A DNA stretch of 64,000 nucleotides from Misgurnus anguillicaudatus (Eukaryota > Chordata > Actinopteri > Cypriniformes > Cobitidae). Positions within the stretch are counted from its first letter, which is position 1; the number at the start of each line of letters is the position of its first letter. Made by a program: the position numbers and the translations under genes. The stretch is taken from the NCBI RefSeq assembly GCF_027580225.2, contig NC_073348.2, forward strand, positions 29,979,001-30,043,000, read 5' to 3'. The notes under the pieces were generated by a model that saw only the letters and a program-made list of their open reading frames with translations, was not told the origin of the DNA and did no database searches. Positions 45,650 to 57,771 of this stretch are shown here, one piece after another.

Positions 45650-46968
45650 TAATTCAAAAGTCGTGATAATATGGCGTAGACTTTTGCTGTGTGTTGCCCA
45701 TCTCTTTTAATGAGGTCATTAGGGGGCATTTTAGTAGTTGCTCTCGAAGGTCACTCATCATTTGCATAAAGTTACAGCTTTTCTCAATGTCACTACTGTT
45801 GCTTCTGTTGCTATAAGTCGCCAAGCTTTAATTGAAATGAATGAGATCACGTCGCTCTGCTACTGCGAGTTGCAGGTAGTATGACTTATCTGGTTTCACT
45901 TTCAGGAACTTGCATGCTTTGCTTTTATTATTTGTTTACAATATGTTGTTGGAAGAAATGCAGTACCGATTACTAAAGTACAAATGCAAGGAAGGGCTGA
46001 TTTGACTCATAAATCAAAACTGAATAAACGTGTAGTTTTCGAGATTAAATTGTGGATCAGGCTACAGAAGCTTTTACCAGAACGTTTCACATTTATTAGA
46101 GCTTTGAAATAAAACTGCACTTTAAAGATTAGGGCAGACATGACCCTGCAAATCTTAAAAAACACACCAATGGTCAACATTGCAAATTGTATCTGTGACT
46201 GATATGCTTTGTCACTGTCTAAAGGCTGTATGGAATTGGTTTGGCCTTTTTGGATGTTTTTCTAACCTACTGTATTTTGGAGTCTCCCAGAAAGCTCCCA
46301 AACCAGATCCTTATCACATCATTGTACAGGTAAGTGAAGGCAAGCATTTCGAATGGCAAGAAAACAGGATTAGAGTCCTTAGAATATGAATTGTAAGTTT
46401 TTCTAGCAGCTGTCCGTATCATAATGGCTCACTCTGCCCACTCACATCTAATCATTCATTTGATCGAACCAAGCTTTCAAAGATGCTCTACTAATGGCTG
46501 AGAAAGCGCCAGCCTTTATGATTACCATTGATTCACTGGCAAATACCCTCACCTTTGTTTGCTTTCATGGTTGCAGAAGCTGAAAATGCTTTGGAGATTA
46601 AAATTGCATCTCGCATTGTGGGTAGCTAAGACGGGGAGTGTCGGCAAGCTGATAATAAAGAGTGCTGATAATAACTGTCCTTGTGTTCACACGCAGTTAC
46701 CTGGAAGTACCCACACTGTCCAGCGAATCAGAAAGTCCATTATTACACTACAAACAAGTTAGAAAAGCCAGACCGATTTTCTCCTTGAGAGAGGAATGTC
46801 AGTAAGGAGTTATTTTTTTTCTATTGGATAATAGCTTTGACTTAGAAGTGATTTGAGAGCAAGGATGTAATTTTCAACCCTTTTATAATAACAAGATGTC
46901 TGGTTTGTATCACTATACAGAAAATTGAATCAAACGCGCATACGGTTCAACTTTATATTTGCGGTAAC
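45650..46968. other. Unassigned, possibly unique host DNA
   Basis: No repeat end recognised. It contains the weak exon candidate at 46291-46329. Frames at 46180-46389 and 46559-46762 show no known domain. Confidence 0.4.
46291..46329 (+). CDS. Weak candidate 39-bp microexon
   Basis: A pyrimidine-containing stretch ending TCTCCCAG precedes 39 bases that encode KAPKPDPYHIIVQ. They are followed by a strong donor, CAG|GTAAGTG. No family is recognised. A random match to splice signals is quite likely in 64 kb. Confidence 0.12.
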
Positions 46969-47927
46969 TTAAAGCGATACTCTAGCCAAATATCAAAATG
47001 ACCCCATGATTCACTCACCCCCAAGCAATCTGAGATACACGTCCATCATCTTTCAGATGAACACATTTGGAGTTATTATAGAAAATGTTCTTGCTTTTCC
47101 AAGCTTATAGCGGTAGAAAATAAGAATTAAGGAATAACTGACTATGAAGCTCAAAAAAGTCCATCCATCCTTCACAGAAGTAATCCAAATGGCTCCAAGG
47201 GGTTAATAAAGGTCTTTCATGGGTAATCAATGCGATTTTTGAAAGAGAAATATCCATATTTTTAACTATAATAACTAGCTTCCGGTAACAACGCCATCTT
47301 GGACTCACGCAAATTTAACATGCACAACGTCCAGATGGCGAGTCCAATATGCCGTTGGTACCAGAAGCTAGTTATTACAGTTTATAAAGTTTGAAATATG
47401 GATATTTTCTTACAAAATAATATTTCTGTGAGTGCATTCATTGAAAAATCCACTACTATAGCTATTGTATGTCATTGGAAGGCTGTTATTCATTGGAAAT
47501 AAATTAAGTAGATGAAGAAAAGTGCAGTTTGCTTGCCCAGAACTTTTCTATAGGCAGTTTTATGGTAGTGTTAGTGGTATCTAGGGCATTGCCAAGGCGT
47601 AGTGCACACCAAGGCGTATGTTTTCAATTATTTCCAATGGAAGCGCCACGTTTTTCAAAAACGCCAGTTTTGTCCGCGTTGAGTGTCGGCACTTGGAGGT
47701 TTTTTGTGCCTAGCGCTAAACTTTGGGTGAAACGCTCAGCTCGTCAATGTCACTTCTCACTCAGCAATCCAATCACAGTGGAGGAGGGGCGGGACAAATA
47801 TCACAACAACCAACCGGCACATTGTTTAATGAACACCAAAGCGTTTAAACGTGACTGAAAACGACAAGCGGACGCCTGCAGTCGGCTTGTCGTTTTCAGT
47901 CATGTTTAAATGCTTTGGTGTAGACGC

Positions 47928-48807
47928 TAGTGAAGCGCGGGTCAGCGTTTTTTCCAACCCGCGGGTCTCGCTTTTATGAAATATTTGGGACCATTAAAAT
48001 AGACATACTAGGCATTTGTAATGTAATTAAAAAGAGGCTTTATTTCAGCCTAAAAGTGCTTGGGAAAAGCCATTAGATTACATCGCCCTGTAAAGTGGCA
48101 ACAACATACGGGAATGAACCATAGAAACCAGCATGGTCATATTAATATAGAGATAGGATGATGATAAACATTTTCAACATTTACAAAGCAGCATTTGTAT
48201 TATCTATTCACAAATTCCCTACCTTAATTTCTCCCACAGATCGTCTTTCATCTTTTATTTCTCCGTTTGTTTTGTTGTTGTGGCTGGCAGCGGGAGCTAC
48301 TTGGCGCCTCCGTGACGTGACGCCAAAGTTTTGGGGATATCAAGTTACGTTGCGCAAGTTACGTTGTGGAAGTTACGGTGCCATGTAGGCCTACGTAATT
48401 TAACCTTATCAAAGAACGTAATAAAATATAAAAATATATATTCCCAAATATTTAATATATATGCTAAAGGGAATAGATGCAACATATCTGTTTTTTTCTT
48501 CTAAAGTTATTTTTTGGGCCATTTTTGCCTTTATTGGAGAGAAAGTAATTAGGGAGATGACTGGAAGGTATAGGGTGAAGAGAGGGGTAAGGGATTGGCA
48601 AAGGACCTCGAGCCGGGATTCGAACTCGGGTCGCCAGAAGTGCATCAGCACCATGTGTTGGAGCACCGTCCGCTACACCATCGGCTTCGACAACAAATCA
48701 GTTTTTTTAATTTTGTTTTTTAATGACCCGCCCCGCATTAAAGTTAAAAAAAATTTACCCGCCCCAACCCTATGCCCGCGGGTTAAGAGACGACCCGCGC
48801 ATCACTA
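47928..48807. mobile_element. hAT element, 880 bp, TSD GTAGACGC
   Basis: Ends TAGTGAAGCGCGGGTC and GACCCGCGCATCACTA are inverted with one mismatch. The duplication GTAGACGC is perfect (47920-47927 and 48808-48815). It contains a minus-strand SINE and no transposase. Confidence 0.95.
48490..48692 (-). repeat. tRNA-derived SINE
   Basis: On the minus strand the head carries an A-box-like TGGTGTAGCGG and a perfect B-box-like GTTCGAATCCC at normal tRNA spacing. The non-tRNA body that follows includes CAATCCCTTACCCCTC and AAAGGCAAAAATGGCCC. It is not a functional tRNA gene because the acceptor stem does not close. Confidence 0.75.
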
Positions 48808-49340
48808 GTAGACGCCCCTTAATGGGTCGTCAATAACGAAGTGGTCACTAGGGAGGACCCATGGGTGTATTTTGTGGTCATAGCTAGCTGGTATCCATAT
48901 TTTATAATATCCATATTTTGAACTATAATAACTAGCTTCCGGTAACAACGCCATCTTGGACTCACGCAAATTTAACACGCGAGTCACCGCACAACGTCCA
49001 TATGTAATATGCCGTTGGTACCAGAAGTTAGTTATTACAGTTTATAAAGTTTGAAATATGGATATTTTCTTACAAAATTGCATTGATTACCCGCAGAAGA
49101 TCTTTATTACCCCTTGGAGTCGTGTGGATTACCTGTAAGGGATGAATGCAATTTTTGGGGGTTTAAAGTTAGAAGTTGTTCCCTGATCCCTGTTTCCACC
49201 ACTATAAAGCCTGGAAGAGCAAGGACACCTAATAAATTACCTCCAAATGTGTTCGTCCGAAAGATGAAGTACACTCGCATCTCTGCTTGCCTGAGGGTGA
49301 GTAAATCATAGGATAATTTTGATATTTGGCTGGAGTATGC

Positions 49341-50340
49341 AAATTGGGCATGATGTTACAACTAGTGCTTTTCTGCCAACTAACCTAAATATGTTTTATT
49401 ACCATCATATATTTCTGCAGCTTGTAGCATCTCGTGAGAGTTTTAATATTTTAAAGTAGGACTGGAAGTTCTCACTTTGTCAGCGTGTGAAGTCTTCAAA
49501 CTTGTGGAGCATGTGAACTTTCTCTTGTAAATAATTAAGAGGTCGTCTCTGCCAAATGACTTCAAAGTACTGTATTTTGCTTTTTAACTTGAAGTCAATT
49601 CAACTTTTTCAAATCCCCTGGAATTAATTCTGTGAGTCGGTTCTTGATATTTAGGGAATTCTCAAGTATCAAAAAATGTTCAAAGTTATCTTTTAAGTAC
49701 AGCGTAGTTTGTGACTTCTCAACTGTAGCAGAATAGCAGGATGCTCATCATGTCATTTTCAAGAGCAACACTATTATTACCATTATTAGCATTTAATCGG
49801 TCTATTAAACTGAAAGCCAAAACACAAATGAGAGGTAATGCTGAAATGCATTTCAGATGGAATACGAAACATCATGTCTTTGAAACTCGCAGTCACAGCA
49901 ACAGTGAGACAAGATTTCAAATTCCTCAAAAGTTGCTTCGTTTTTTGTCACACACGCTAGTTTATATCCGTCTGTCATCATTTTTCACAAATCAGTAGAC
50001 TTTGTAGGATAAATACAGTGTGTCATAATCACCCGAATAATTTGTAGATCCCATTAGCATACTCGCTAACATAACAACCGGTTATAACCAGCTCGTCACT
50101 AAAATGATTAAACATGTTTGCAAATATTTCCACCTCCGAGCTGTCACAACAGTGATGTGAATCATGGGATTTTTCCAATCGCAGTCCTCATGTACAGTTG
50201 AGGATTTAGTTGTCCGCATGGAACGGAACAACAGCTTTTCCGTATCACATCCGAAGCTGGATAATCACCGTTTTGTGAAAATCCAGGCTTGTGAATGCTT
50301 TGGCATTGCCAGCTTGGTGCATTCATAAATTGAATTCTGC
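49341..50340. other. Unassigned DNA
   Basis: No repeat ends recognised. The frame at 49741-49998 has no domain. Confidence 0.4.
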
Positions 50341-50930
50341 TTCTGTGAGTGCATTCATTGAAAAATTCACTACTGTAGCTATTGTATGAACTGTCACTGG
50401 AAGGCTGTTATTCACTGGAAATAAAATTAAGTAGATGAAGAAAAGTGCAGTTGCTTGCCCAAAACTTTTCTAGGCAGTTTTATGTTAGTGTTAGTGGTAC
50501 CTAGGGCATTGCCAAGGTGTTGGTGGCGTTCACACCAAGGCGTATGTTTTTAATTGTTTCCAATGGAAGTGTCGCGTTTTTCAAAAACGCCAGTTTTGTC
50601 CGCGTTGAGTGTCGGCACTTGGAGGTTTTTTGCGCCTAGCGCTAAACTTTGGGTGAAATGCTCAGCTCGTCAATGTCACTTTTCACTCAGCAATCCAATC
50701 ACAGTGGAGGAGGGGCGGGCCAAATATCACAACAACCAACCGGCACATTGTTTAATGAACACCAAAACATTTAAACGTGACTGAAAACGACAAGCGGACG
50801 CCTACAGTTGGCTTGTCGTTTTCAGTCACGTTTAAATGCTTTGGTGTACACACCCCTTAATGGGTCATCAATAATGGAGTGGTCACTAGGGAGGACGCAT
50901 GGGTGTATTTTGTGGTCATAGCTAGCTGGT
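50341..50930 (+). repeat. CACACCAAGG-family unit, copy 2, continuous
   Basis: Corresponds block by block to copy 1 at 47424-48898 without the hAT. It shows what the hAT target looked like before insertion (GGTGTACACACCCCTTAATG in place of GGTGTAGACGCCCCTTAATG). The frame at 50554-50784 is part of it. Confidence 0.8.
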
Positions 50931-51419
50931 AACTAGGGTATTACCAGAAGCTACGCAGTTGGATTGTATCTCAATCAATAAGCAAAGTAACCATAAACAG
51001 CACTGGTTTCATGCTCTAATCCAGCTTAGGGTGCACAGCGTACAACATTTGAGCTTCTTCTGTCACCTGTCAGGAGAATCGAAGGTCCTGGCAGTAGCCA
51101 CCCAGAGACGTGTTTGAAGTCATTTTCTCCCACAGAGAAACGCCAGAGCAATTTCTTTCACTCGGCAGGAGAAGCGGGCGATTGTGATTGACGGCGATCT
51201 CCCGGACAGAAGGCTGCGATGAGTTCAGTAAGCGTAATGAAAAGTTTGGGGAGATAAAAAGTAAGAGAGGAGATATAGAGACTAGCAAACAAAACATTTC
51301 ATTTTTGGCCCTGTACTGGAACTATTATGAAGGAATAGTCTTGATACCTTATGCCATTCTGAGGTGGTCATAAAGAATCTTATTTTATATGCAAATAAGT
51401 ATGCAAATACCCATTGTCA
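50931..51419. other. Unassigned DNA
   Basis: No repeat end recognised. Overlapping frames near 51070-51373 show no domain. Confidence 0.4.
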
Positions 51420-51683
51420 CCAGGGGATGCACCCTTTAAAAAGATCCTAATATGTGCCATTAGGTACAGAATACAGATATGTATTCATTTGGTACCAATA
51501 TGTACTTTGAGATACTAATACTGTATGCATCTTTGAGGTACTAAAAATCTCTCTGTGGTACCCATACATTATATATTTTTAAGGTGACAATATTAACTCT
51601 TTAGGTGCAAAGGTGTACTTTTTGAAAGGGTATTGTCCAAGTGACAGCTGGGGTACATATTTTGACCCTTTTTTCTGACAGTG
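51420..51683 (-). repeat. GGTACC-type miniature element, copy 7 (extended)
   Basis: Has the GTACC words, CTTTTTGAAAGGGTATTGTC and the end TTTTTTCTGACAGTG. It is longer than the others because extra GTAC-type units are inserted in the middle. Confidence 0.7.
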
Positions 51684-51874
51684 TATATGATACCGCTGAC
51701 ATTAGGTCATGTATTTGAATGGTTTTACTCTGTATTTGTTTAATGACTCAAATATGAACTCAGAGCAGCTTTATATCAGCATATATTGCACCCTGTGGCA
51801 GTATAACAATTCCCATGAAAATCATTTTTCTTCATGTGAGGTGAAAAAAATGTGTTTTCTTTTACATAAGTTCA

Positions 51875-52769
51875 TTAAAGGATTAGTCAATTTTCTTAAA
51901 AAAAAAATCCAGATAATTTACTCACCACCATGTCACCCAAAATGTTGATGTCTTTCTTTGTTCAGTCGAGAAGTTGTTCAGTTTTTTGAGGAAAACATTC
52001 CAGGATTTTTCTTTTTTAATAGACCCCAAGACGTAACAGTCAATGCAGTTCAAAATTGCAGTTTCAACGGAGTTTAAAGGACTCATTTTAAACGATCCCA
52101 AACGAGGCATAAGGGTCTTATCTAGCGAAACGAAATAAAAAATATCCACTTTTAAACCACAACTTCTCATTTATCTCATGTCCTGTGACGCGCCAGCGCA
52201 ACCTCACGCAATACGTCATCACGTCAAGAGGTCACGGATGACGTATGCGAAACTACGCCCCAGTGATTACAAGTGTGGAAAAGAGGACCGTTCCGACGTT
52301 GTTGTATGTGGACTGATACTAATTAATGTCTTTGTGTCAGTTTATTGTTTAAAATGGTCCGCAAATGTCCATTTCATACATGTAACACGTTACCTTTCGA
52401 CGTCATTACACAATTACGTGAGGTCGCGCTGCCTTGTCACACAGCCGAAGGAAGTCGAGAAGTTGTGGTTTAAAAGTGCATATTTTTTATTTTTCTTGTC
52501 AAAAATGACAATCGTTTCGCTAGATAAGACCCTTGTGCACTGTTTGGAATAGTTTAGAGTCCTTTGAAACTCGTTGAAACTGCAATTTTAAACTGCAACA
52601 GTGTTGGGGTCCATTAAAGTCCATTAAAATGAGAAAAATCTTGGAATGTTTATTCTCATTGGAATAATTTCTTCTCTACTGAACAAAGAAAGACATCAAC
52701 ATTTTGGAAACACATGGTGGTGAGTAAATTATCAGGATTTTTTTTTAAGAAAATTGATTAATCCTTTAA
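51875..52769. mobile_element. Palindromic miniature element, family P1, copy 2
   Basis: Ends TTAAAGGATTAGTCAATTTT and the inverse (one mismatch) are clear. The inner arms match 3937-4775. The frames at 51922-52170 and 52178-52552 lie in the arms. Confidence 0.85.
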
Positions 52770-54356
52770 TATTTCTGCCAAAGGTATGGCGTAAACTGTA
52801 TTGATAGACGTCTGTGAGTATGCATGGACCTATCACTATATGTCTTTAATTTATGCTCACATTTATGTAAGCCTTTTAGAAGAATGTAATTACCCTCCAT
52901 TTGTCCTATCCAAAATGTGTCACTTTGAAATGTTAAATTTAATTCTATTGTCTACAGTAAATTGTTCGAAAGATACCACTCACCAATTATGAAGCCTGTT
53001 CAACCTACAGTACCACCACTCGACTCAAAAATGTTATTTTCTCCAGCAGACACATTTAATGCATCATGATTGATTTACATTCACTTCAAGGCTCCAATAA
53101 TGTTGAATTTTTATCCCATGCTGAACCAATTTCCATTTTTTTAACAGCATAATGCTTTTTTCTAATGTCATGGCATGAATAGCAAAATCCAGCAAGCGCA
53201 CGCACACCTGCATGCCTCAACATGCTAGCATTATCTGTATGATTTGATAATTTTCATGACAGCACGCTGCAACCTTCCAGCATCACAAAGAGGCTCTCTA
53301 TATAGTTTCTCATTATATTGCATTTAAACATTCAACATCCACCTCATGTCCTTACAGCCAATTATAGTACAATGCTGTCAAAAACATCATTTATAATCAG
53401 GATGTTCCCCATGGTATGCTCAAATCACACTTTATAATAAAAAATTGGTTCTGCTAAGAAAATCATTTTAAAATCAACACCAACGAATAGAGAAAAGAAA
53501 AAATGGTAGAAAAACAGAGCTCTTTTTGCATAATTTATGAGACATGAGGAAAAATCTAATCACTGCAGATGTTCCTAAGTAATATAAGTCTACACCCCCA
53601 TATTTATCTTGCATAGGCGAGTTGACAATGCCAGACCGGGTTTAGGAGCGTGTTGATTGCTCTGGAGGTCTCGGAGCAGGCAGATTTTATCACGCAGTGA
53701 CATTTATCAGAAAGGTCCGCAGGGACACAGCAGCGGGGGACAGTTTGCCCGTGTTTTGCACTAGGTGATGAACTACAATCCTGTACTAGTGTCCCTTAAA
53801 GCACAGGGTAGAACCGCAAAACAAGCTGACAGGACTGAATACTTATACTGTACAGTATGTGGCCTGCAACATCTATAAACAGGGGACTCTAAGCGGGTAA
53901 TAATGAAATTAAATGCAAATGACAACATGATACTGTATACAGATTAGTCCCATCACTGTGGTAAATTGCTGTAAAGGGAGAGATTCCCCAGTGTGCACAT
54001 TACTGTTGATGTACAAGCAAATAGAGACAGCATTAATATCAACAGAGCATTTAATCCCTCATGGTAATGTGCTGTTAAATTCTCTATTATTGTAACACAA
54101 GCATTTCTAATCTACCTGAACTAAGGCGGAAATGCTGTTTGTGTTGTTTCTGTATGTTTTTCCTTTAGGATAAAACTGGAATTACTCCAGGTGGTACAAT
54201 ATGGCTTATTTCAATGCTTTATACAACACAGGAGTTTTCAAGAAAGTTCTCAAAGCCTTTGTGGTTGGTGTCTGTGAAATAAAAACAACAATTTGAGAGT
54301 AAAATTCAGTCATATAGTACCAATGTGATTCTACAGAATCCTCCTACATAAAGTAA
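52770..54356. other. Unassigned, possibly unique host DNA
   Basis: AT-rich, no repeat end or exon recognised. Confidence 0.4.
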
Positions 54357-54882
54357 GGGGGTGTGCACACCAAAGCTTTTAGGGGGCGTGCACACCAAAG
54401 CTTTTACGCCTGCGGCTGACGCATGTTTTCAATTGTTTACAATAGAACAGGGGTCGGCAAGTAACTTTGGCCTCGGGCCAATATTTTTTTTAGCCAGTAG
54501 ATGGCGGGCCAACTGTTGTTGGCACACTTACGTCTTATTTTGAATTAGCCTAGTATAGGCTATCTGATCTTTTGTCAAGAAACATTGTCTTTATTTCCTA
54601 TTTAAAAGACGAAAGACGGCATTAAAAATTGTTAAAAACATGGTAATGGGTCTGTGTATCATTCGTTCAATCGTTTTTTTTTTTTCAAATTAAAAACAAA
54701 AATGAAAAAATTAACCACCACGGGTTTTCTGATTGTGTGCTCAGATAAAAAAATTAATTACTGGATAAGACATTTTTTTTATTTAACTCCTTTATAGGCA
54801 TAATATATCAATGAAATCATTTTAAACAGATCAAGTACTATAGTGGTAATATTACAGGCATTTATGCTCTCATGAAATACTC

Positions 54883-56015
54883 TTACAGTCCGACTTTTGA
54901 ACTATTCCTTTTTTTATTAATATTTAACCGGGACACACACATACACACCTAAGGTTTAAGGAGGTCTCCGCTGGACTGTTTTTTGTCCAGCTCCGACAAG
55001 GTTCTATTCATAGATTCATTTGTGTTCACCCGCTTTATTTCCCGACCTGACCTACCTGACGGGTCCGCAAAACTTAACGTCACGTTTCGTTTCCAGAATC
55101 TCACATTCAAATGTCTCTAACGAAAAGAGACAGATAATTTTAAATGTTATACAAAAATTGTGTTCGTGCCAATAAAAATATTATTTTAACATTGTATTCA
55201 TTGTATTTATAATGAAATATAAATAATAAATTAAATAGGACAAAGCCTCTCACTCAAATTTCTCACCATCATAAACCGAGTTGGTTGCGGAGTTGCTGTT
55301 CAAATTGCTGAACATCCTCCTTTGCCAAATTTATAACGTTTTAAACGGAGGTAAAGATCAAAGAACTATGCGTTAGGAAAATTAATAATGGCTTTATTTT
55401 AATAGACATGTAAAACCATATTTTGGCGGATTACTTTCATTTTTTTAACGAATTTACCTGCCCATTTAGTCTTAATAATTAACGGTAAACGAACTTGACT
55501 TGCTGTTTTCGAAGGCAGGTCGAACCTTAGGTCGGGCGCCCGGGCCCCAAGTTCAAGTAGCAGAAAACAACAGTATTCCTTTCAAATCTACTTTAAAAGT
55601 GTATTAGTTAAAATATTATTGCAGTAAAAGAGTTTATTTTTATCATATTTTGTAGTGGTTTCTAAAAGCCAGCAATTACTTTTCAGTAATTTGCAATGTC
55701 ACGGAGTTTAACGTCTTCACGCGTGATGAATTGACATGATTTACGAGGTAAATTTGCAAATGATTCATGAAGTCATACCTCTGCAATTATTTGATCGATT
55801 GTGTTTTAGAAGTATGCTCAAACTCTAATGACAGTTATGATCGCGGATGCGCTGGTAGAGAAAGAGAACGAGAAAAAGCGGCCCGTTAAGATAGCTATTA
55901 TACGCATTTTTTTCAGGACATTCTTGCTATTTGTCAGTGTAGCAATAAATAATAATAATAATAATAATATACGCGAATAAATAATAATGAAAAAAGTTCA
56001 AAAGTCGGACTGTAA
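54883..56015. mobile_element. Inner element with perfect 20-bp inverted ends
   Basis: TTACAGTCCGACTTTTGAAC at 54883-54902 is exactly inverted at 55996-56015. No clear target duplication is visible beyond the ends, so the element type is open. It lies within the hAT at 54448-56459. Confidence 0.7.
55943..55970. repeat. (AAT)n microsatellite
   Basis: About eight AAT units close to the right end of the inner element. Confidence 0.9.
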
Positions 56016-56632
56016 GCGAATGAGACTTACAGGAAAGCTTGCTATTCAAACCCTTATTAAAACCCTTATTAAAATGTAATCTGTTAGTACCTGATCTGTT
56101 TAAATTCATTTCATTGGTATATGTCTGCTAAGGTGTTCAATTAAAATTTGTCCGAACCCGTTTTCATTCATTTTTTTATTTTTGATCTGAGCGCACATTC
56201 AGAAAACGAGTCGTTTGATTTTAGTTCAGGATATAAATAATAGAAAAACAAGTCGTTTTTCTTTATTTTCTTTTTGGTTTTGATTTGAAAAAACGAATGA
56301 AGGAATGATACACGGGGACATTTTTGTAAACTGTTATTGTAAAATAAAAAAGTCTGATTAAAAAAAAATTAAAAAACGGACTTCAAATTAATCCGGCGGG
56401 CCAGAAAATATTGCTGGCGGGCCACTTTTGGCCCGCGGGCCGCCAGTTGCCGACCCCTGCAATAGAAGCTCTTCATTTTTCAAATGAGCCAGCAGCTAGC
56501 TTTTTTTCACGCTGAAACCCGGCGCTCTGCGTTTTTTCTGCGCTCAGCACGGAGCGTTGTGAGTTGAAAGAGATTCAACTTTGGGTTGAATGTCAGTTCT
56601 CACATGGCCGTCAATCACAGTGGAGGAGGGTG

Positions 56633-57180
56633 TGGTCAGGGCTGTTCACTGATATGCTCACACAAAAATCGCTGCAAAAGATGTTTTCCAACAGGTTTTT
56701 TTTACCATTCGTTTTAAACTTGTGGACCTATTTTTCTAAACGCCTCACACCCGTACATTCTTCCATTGAGAGCTTGAATAATAGACACTCCAGCCCAGTT
56801 GGTGGTGATAATCCACCTTTGCAAATTGCAAGAATACAAACAACGTTCCCGGCGCGGAGTAATACCGTACCTAACAGCACATCTAATACAAGTCAATGGA
56901 GTTGGACAAAAACTAAGATAAAATCTGTTGGAAAGCATCTTTTGCAGCGATTTTTGTGTGAGCATATCAGTTAACACCCCTGACCACTCGGTGAGTTTCA
57001 CGTCTTTGTAACCGAAAGTTAATGCATTTTAGGAAGGATTGTTCCAGTGAACCTATGCAGCCATTATAGAGGTGGTGGGCCAGCATCATATGTTCAAATT
57101 TCAATCAAAACCGTTCTATTTCATCATAAACAATCTGAAAACAGGGCTTTAAGTTTAAAATACCGAACTTGTCCTTTAAA
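56633..57180. mobile_element. Foldback miniature element ending TTAAAGGACAAGTTCGG
   Basis: Arms GCTCACACAAAAATCGCTGC and the inverse (56656 and about 56960) are nearly identical over about 70 bp. The right side continues to CCGAACTTGTCCTTTAA, an end also seen at 3133. The left side stops shortly after TGGTCAGGG, so it looks truncated there. The frames at 56564-57001 come from the arms. Confidence 0.7.
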
Positions 57181-57322
57181 TGTGTTCGAAAACGGCAGGC
57201 GGACTGCCAGCTTTTTTTCAGCCGACTGCCAGCTTTTTTTGCTTTGGTTGCTGTGATACTTCTGGTTTGTTTATTAGTCGTTGTACGATGCGCCGGTCGG
57301 TTGTTGTTAAATTTGTCCCGCC

Positions 57323-57771
57323 CAGTGTTGGGGAAAGTTACTTTTAAAAGTAATGCATTACAATATTAAGTTACTCACCAAAAAAAGTAACTAATTGCGT
57401 TTCATGGAAAGTAATGCTTTAAAAGTTACTTTCCGTTGCTTTTTCTTACTTGGCTGAGGCTTGATCTCTTTCAGGCCTTGCAGGTGTTTTTTATGATCGC
57501 AAAAATGTCAAGCTCTGGCCTGCCATCTCCGTTTCTGACTCAAACTGTTCCCGCTCAGGCGCACAGAGTGCCTAATTCTACGTTAATAGGTTTAGTTTAA
57601 TTCTTAATTATTTTATTTTTAAATGGAATTAATTAAACTCAAAAGTAACTCGCATTACTTTTTTAAAGTAACTTAAATTTTAATGTGTACATTTAAAAAG
57701 TAATGCGTTACTTCAAAAAAGTAATATTATTACGTAATGCGCGTTACTTGTAATGCGTTACCCCAACACTG
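57323..57771. mobile_element. Small hAT element, 449 bp
   Basis: CAGTGTTGGGG and CCCCAACACTG are inverted ends. The 8-bp flanks GTCCCGCC and GTCCAGCC differ by one base. AAAGTAAC / GTTACTTT words repeat throughout, so the element can fold back on itself. Confidence 0.9.

Larger units (their letters stand above)
47424..48898 (+). repeat. CACACCAAGG-family unit, copy 1, split by a hAT
   Basis: The outer parts (47424-47927 and 48816-48898) match the continuous copy at 50341-50930, from CTGTGAGTGCATTCATTGAA to GGTCATAGCTAGCTGGT. Internal inverted words AACGTGACTGAAAACGACAA and TTGTCGTTTTCAGTCA form a hairpin. The frame at 47529-47858 is part of the repeat. Confidence 0.75.
46969..49340. mobile_element. 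Palindromic miniature element with duplicated core, interrupted
   Basis: The left end (TCTAGCCAAATATCAAAAT, then ATGATTCACTCACC) has its inverse at the right (GGTGAGTAAATCAT...ATTTTGATATTTGGCTGGAG). The central block of about 175 bp with AACTAGCTTCCGGTAACAAC and GCCGTTGGTACCAGAAG is present twice, at about 47248-47423 and 48900-49077, on either side of a foreign block. Confidence 0.7.
54448..56459. mobile_element. hAT element, 2012 bp, TSD CAATAGAA
   Basis: CAGGGGTCGGCAA and TTGCCGACCCCTG are perfect inverted ends. The duplication CAATAGAA is perfect (54440-54447 and 56460-56467). GGCGGGCCA words recur at both ends. No transposase is found. A second, inner TIR pair lies at 54883-56015. Confidence 0.97.

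Noticed and set aside
47529..47858. 109-codon reading frame
   Set aside because: It lies in a repeat unit whose second copy at 50341-50930 carries a changed, shorter frame. There is no domain.
48600..48692. Possible tRNA gene
   Set aside because: A and B boxes are present, but the flanks continue into a SINE body and the acceptor stem does not pair, so it is a tRNA-derived SINE.
56564..57001. Overlapping frames of 136 and 95 codons on opposite strands
   Set aside because: They are produced by the two arms of a foldback element.
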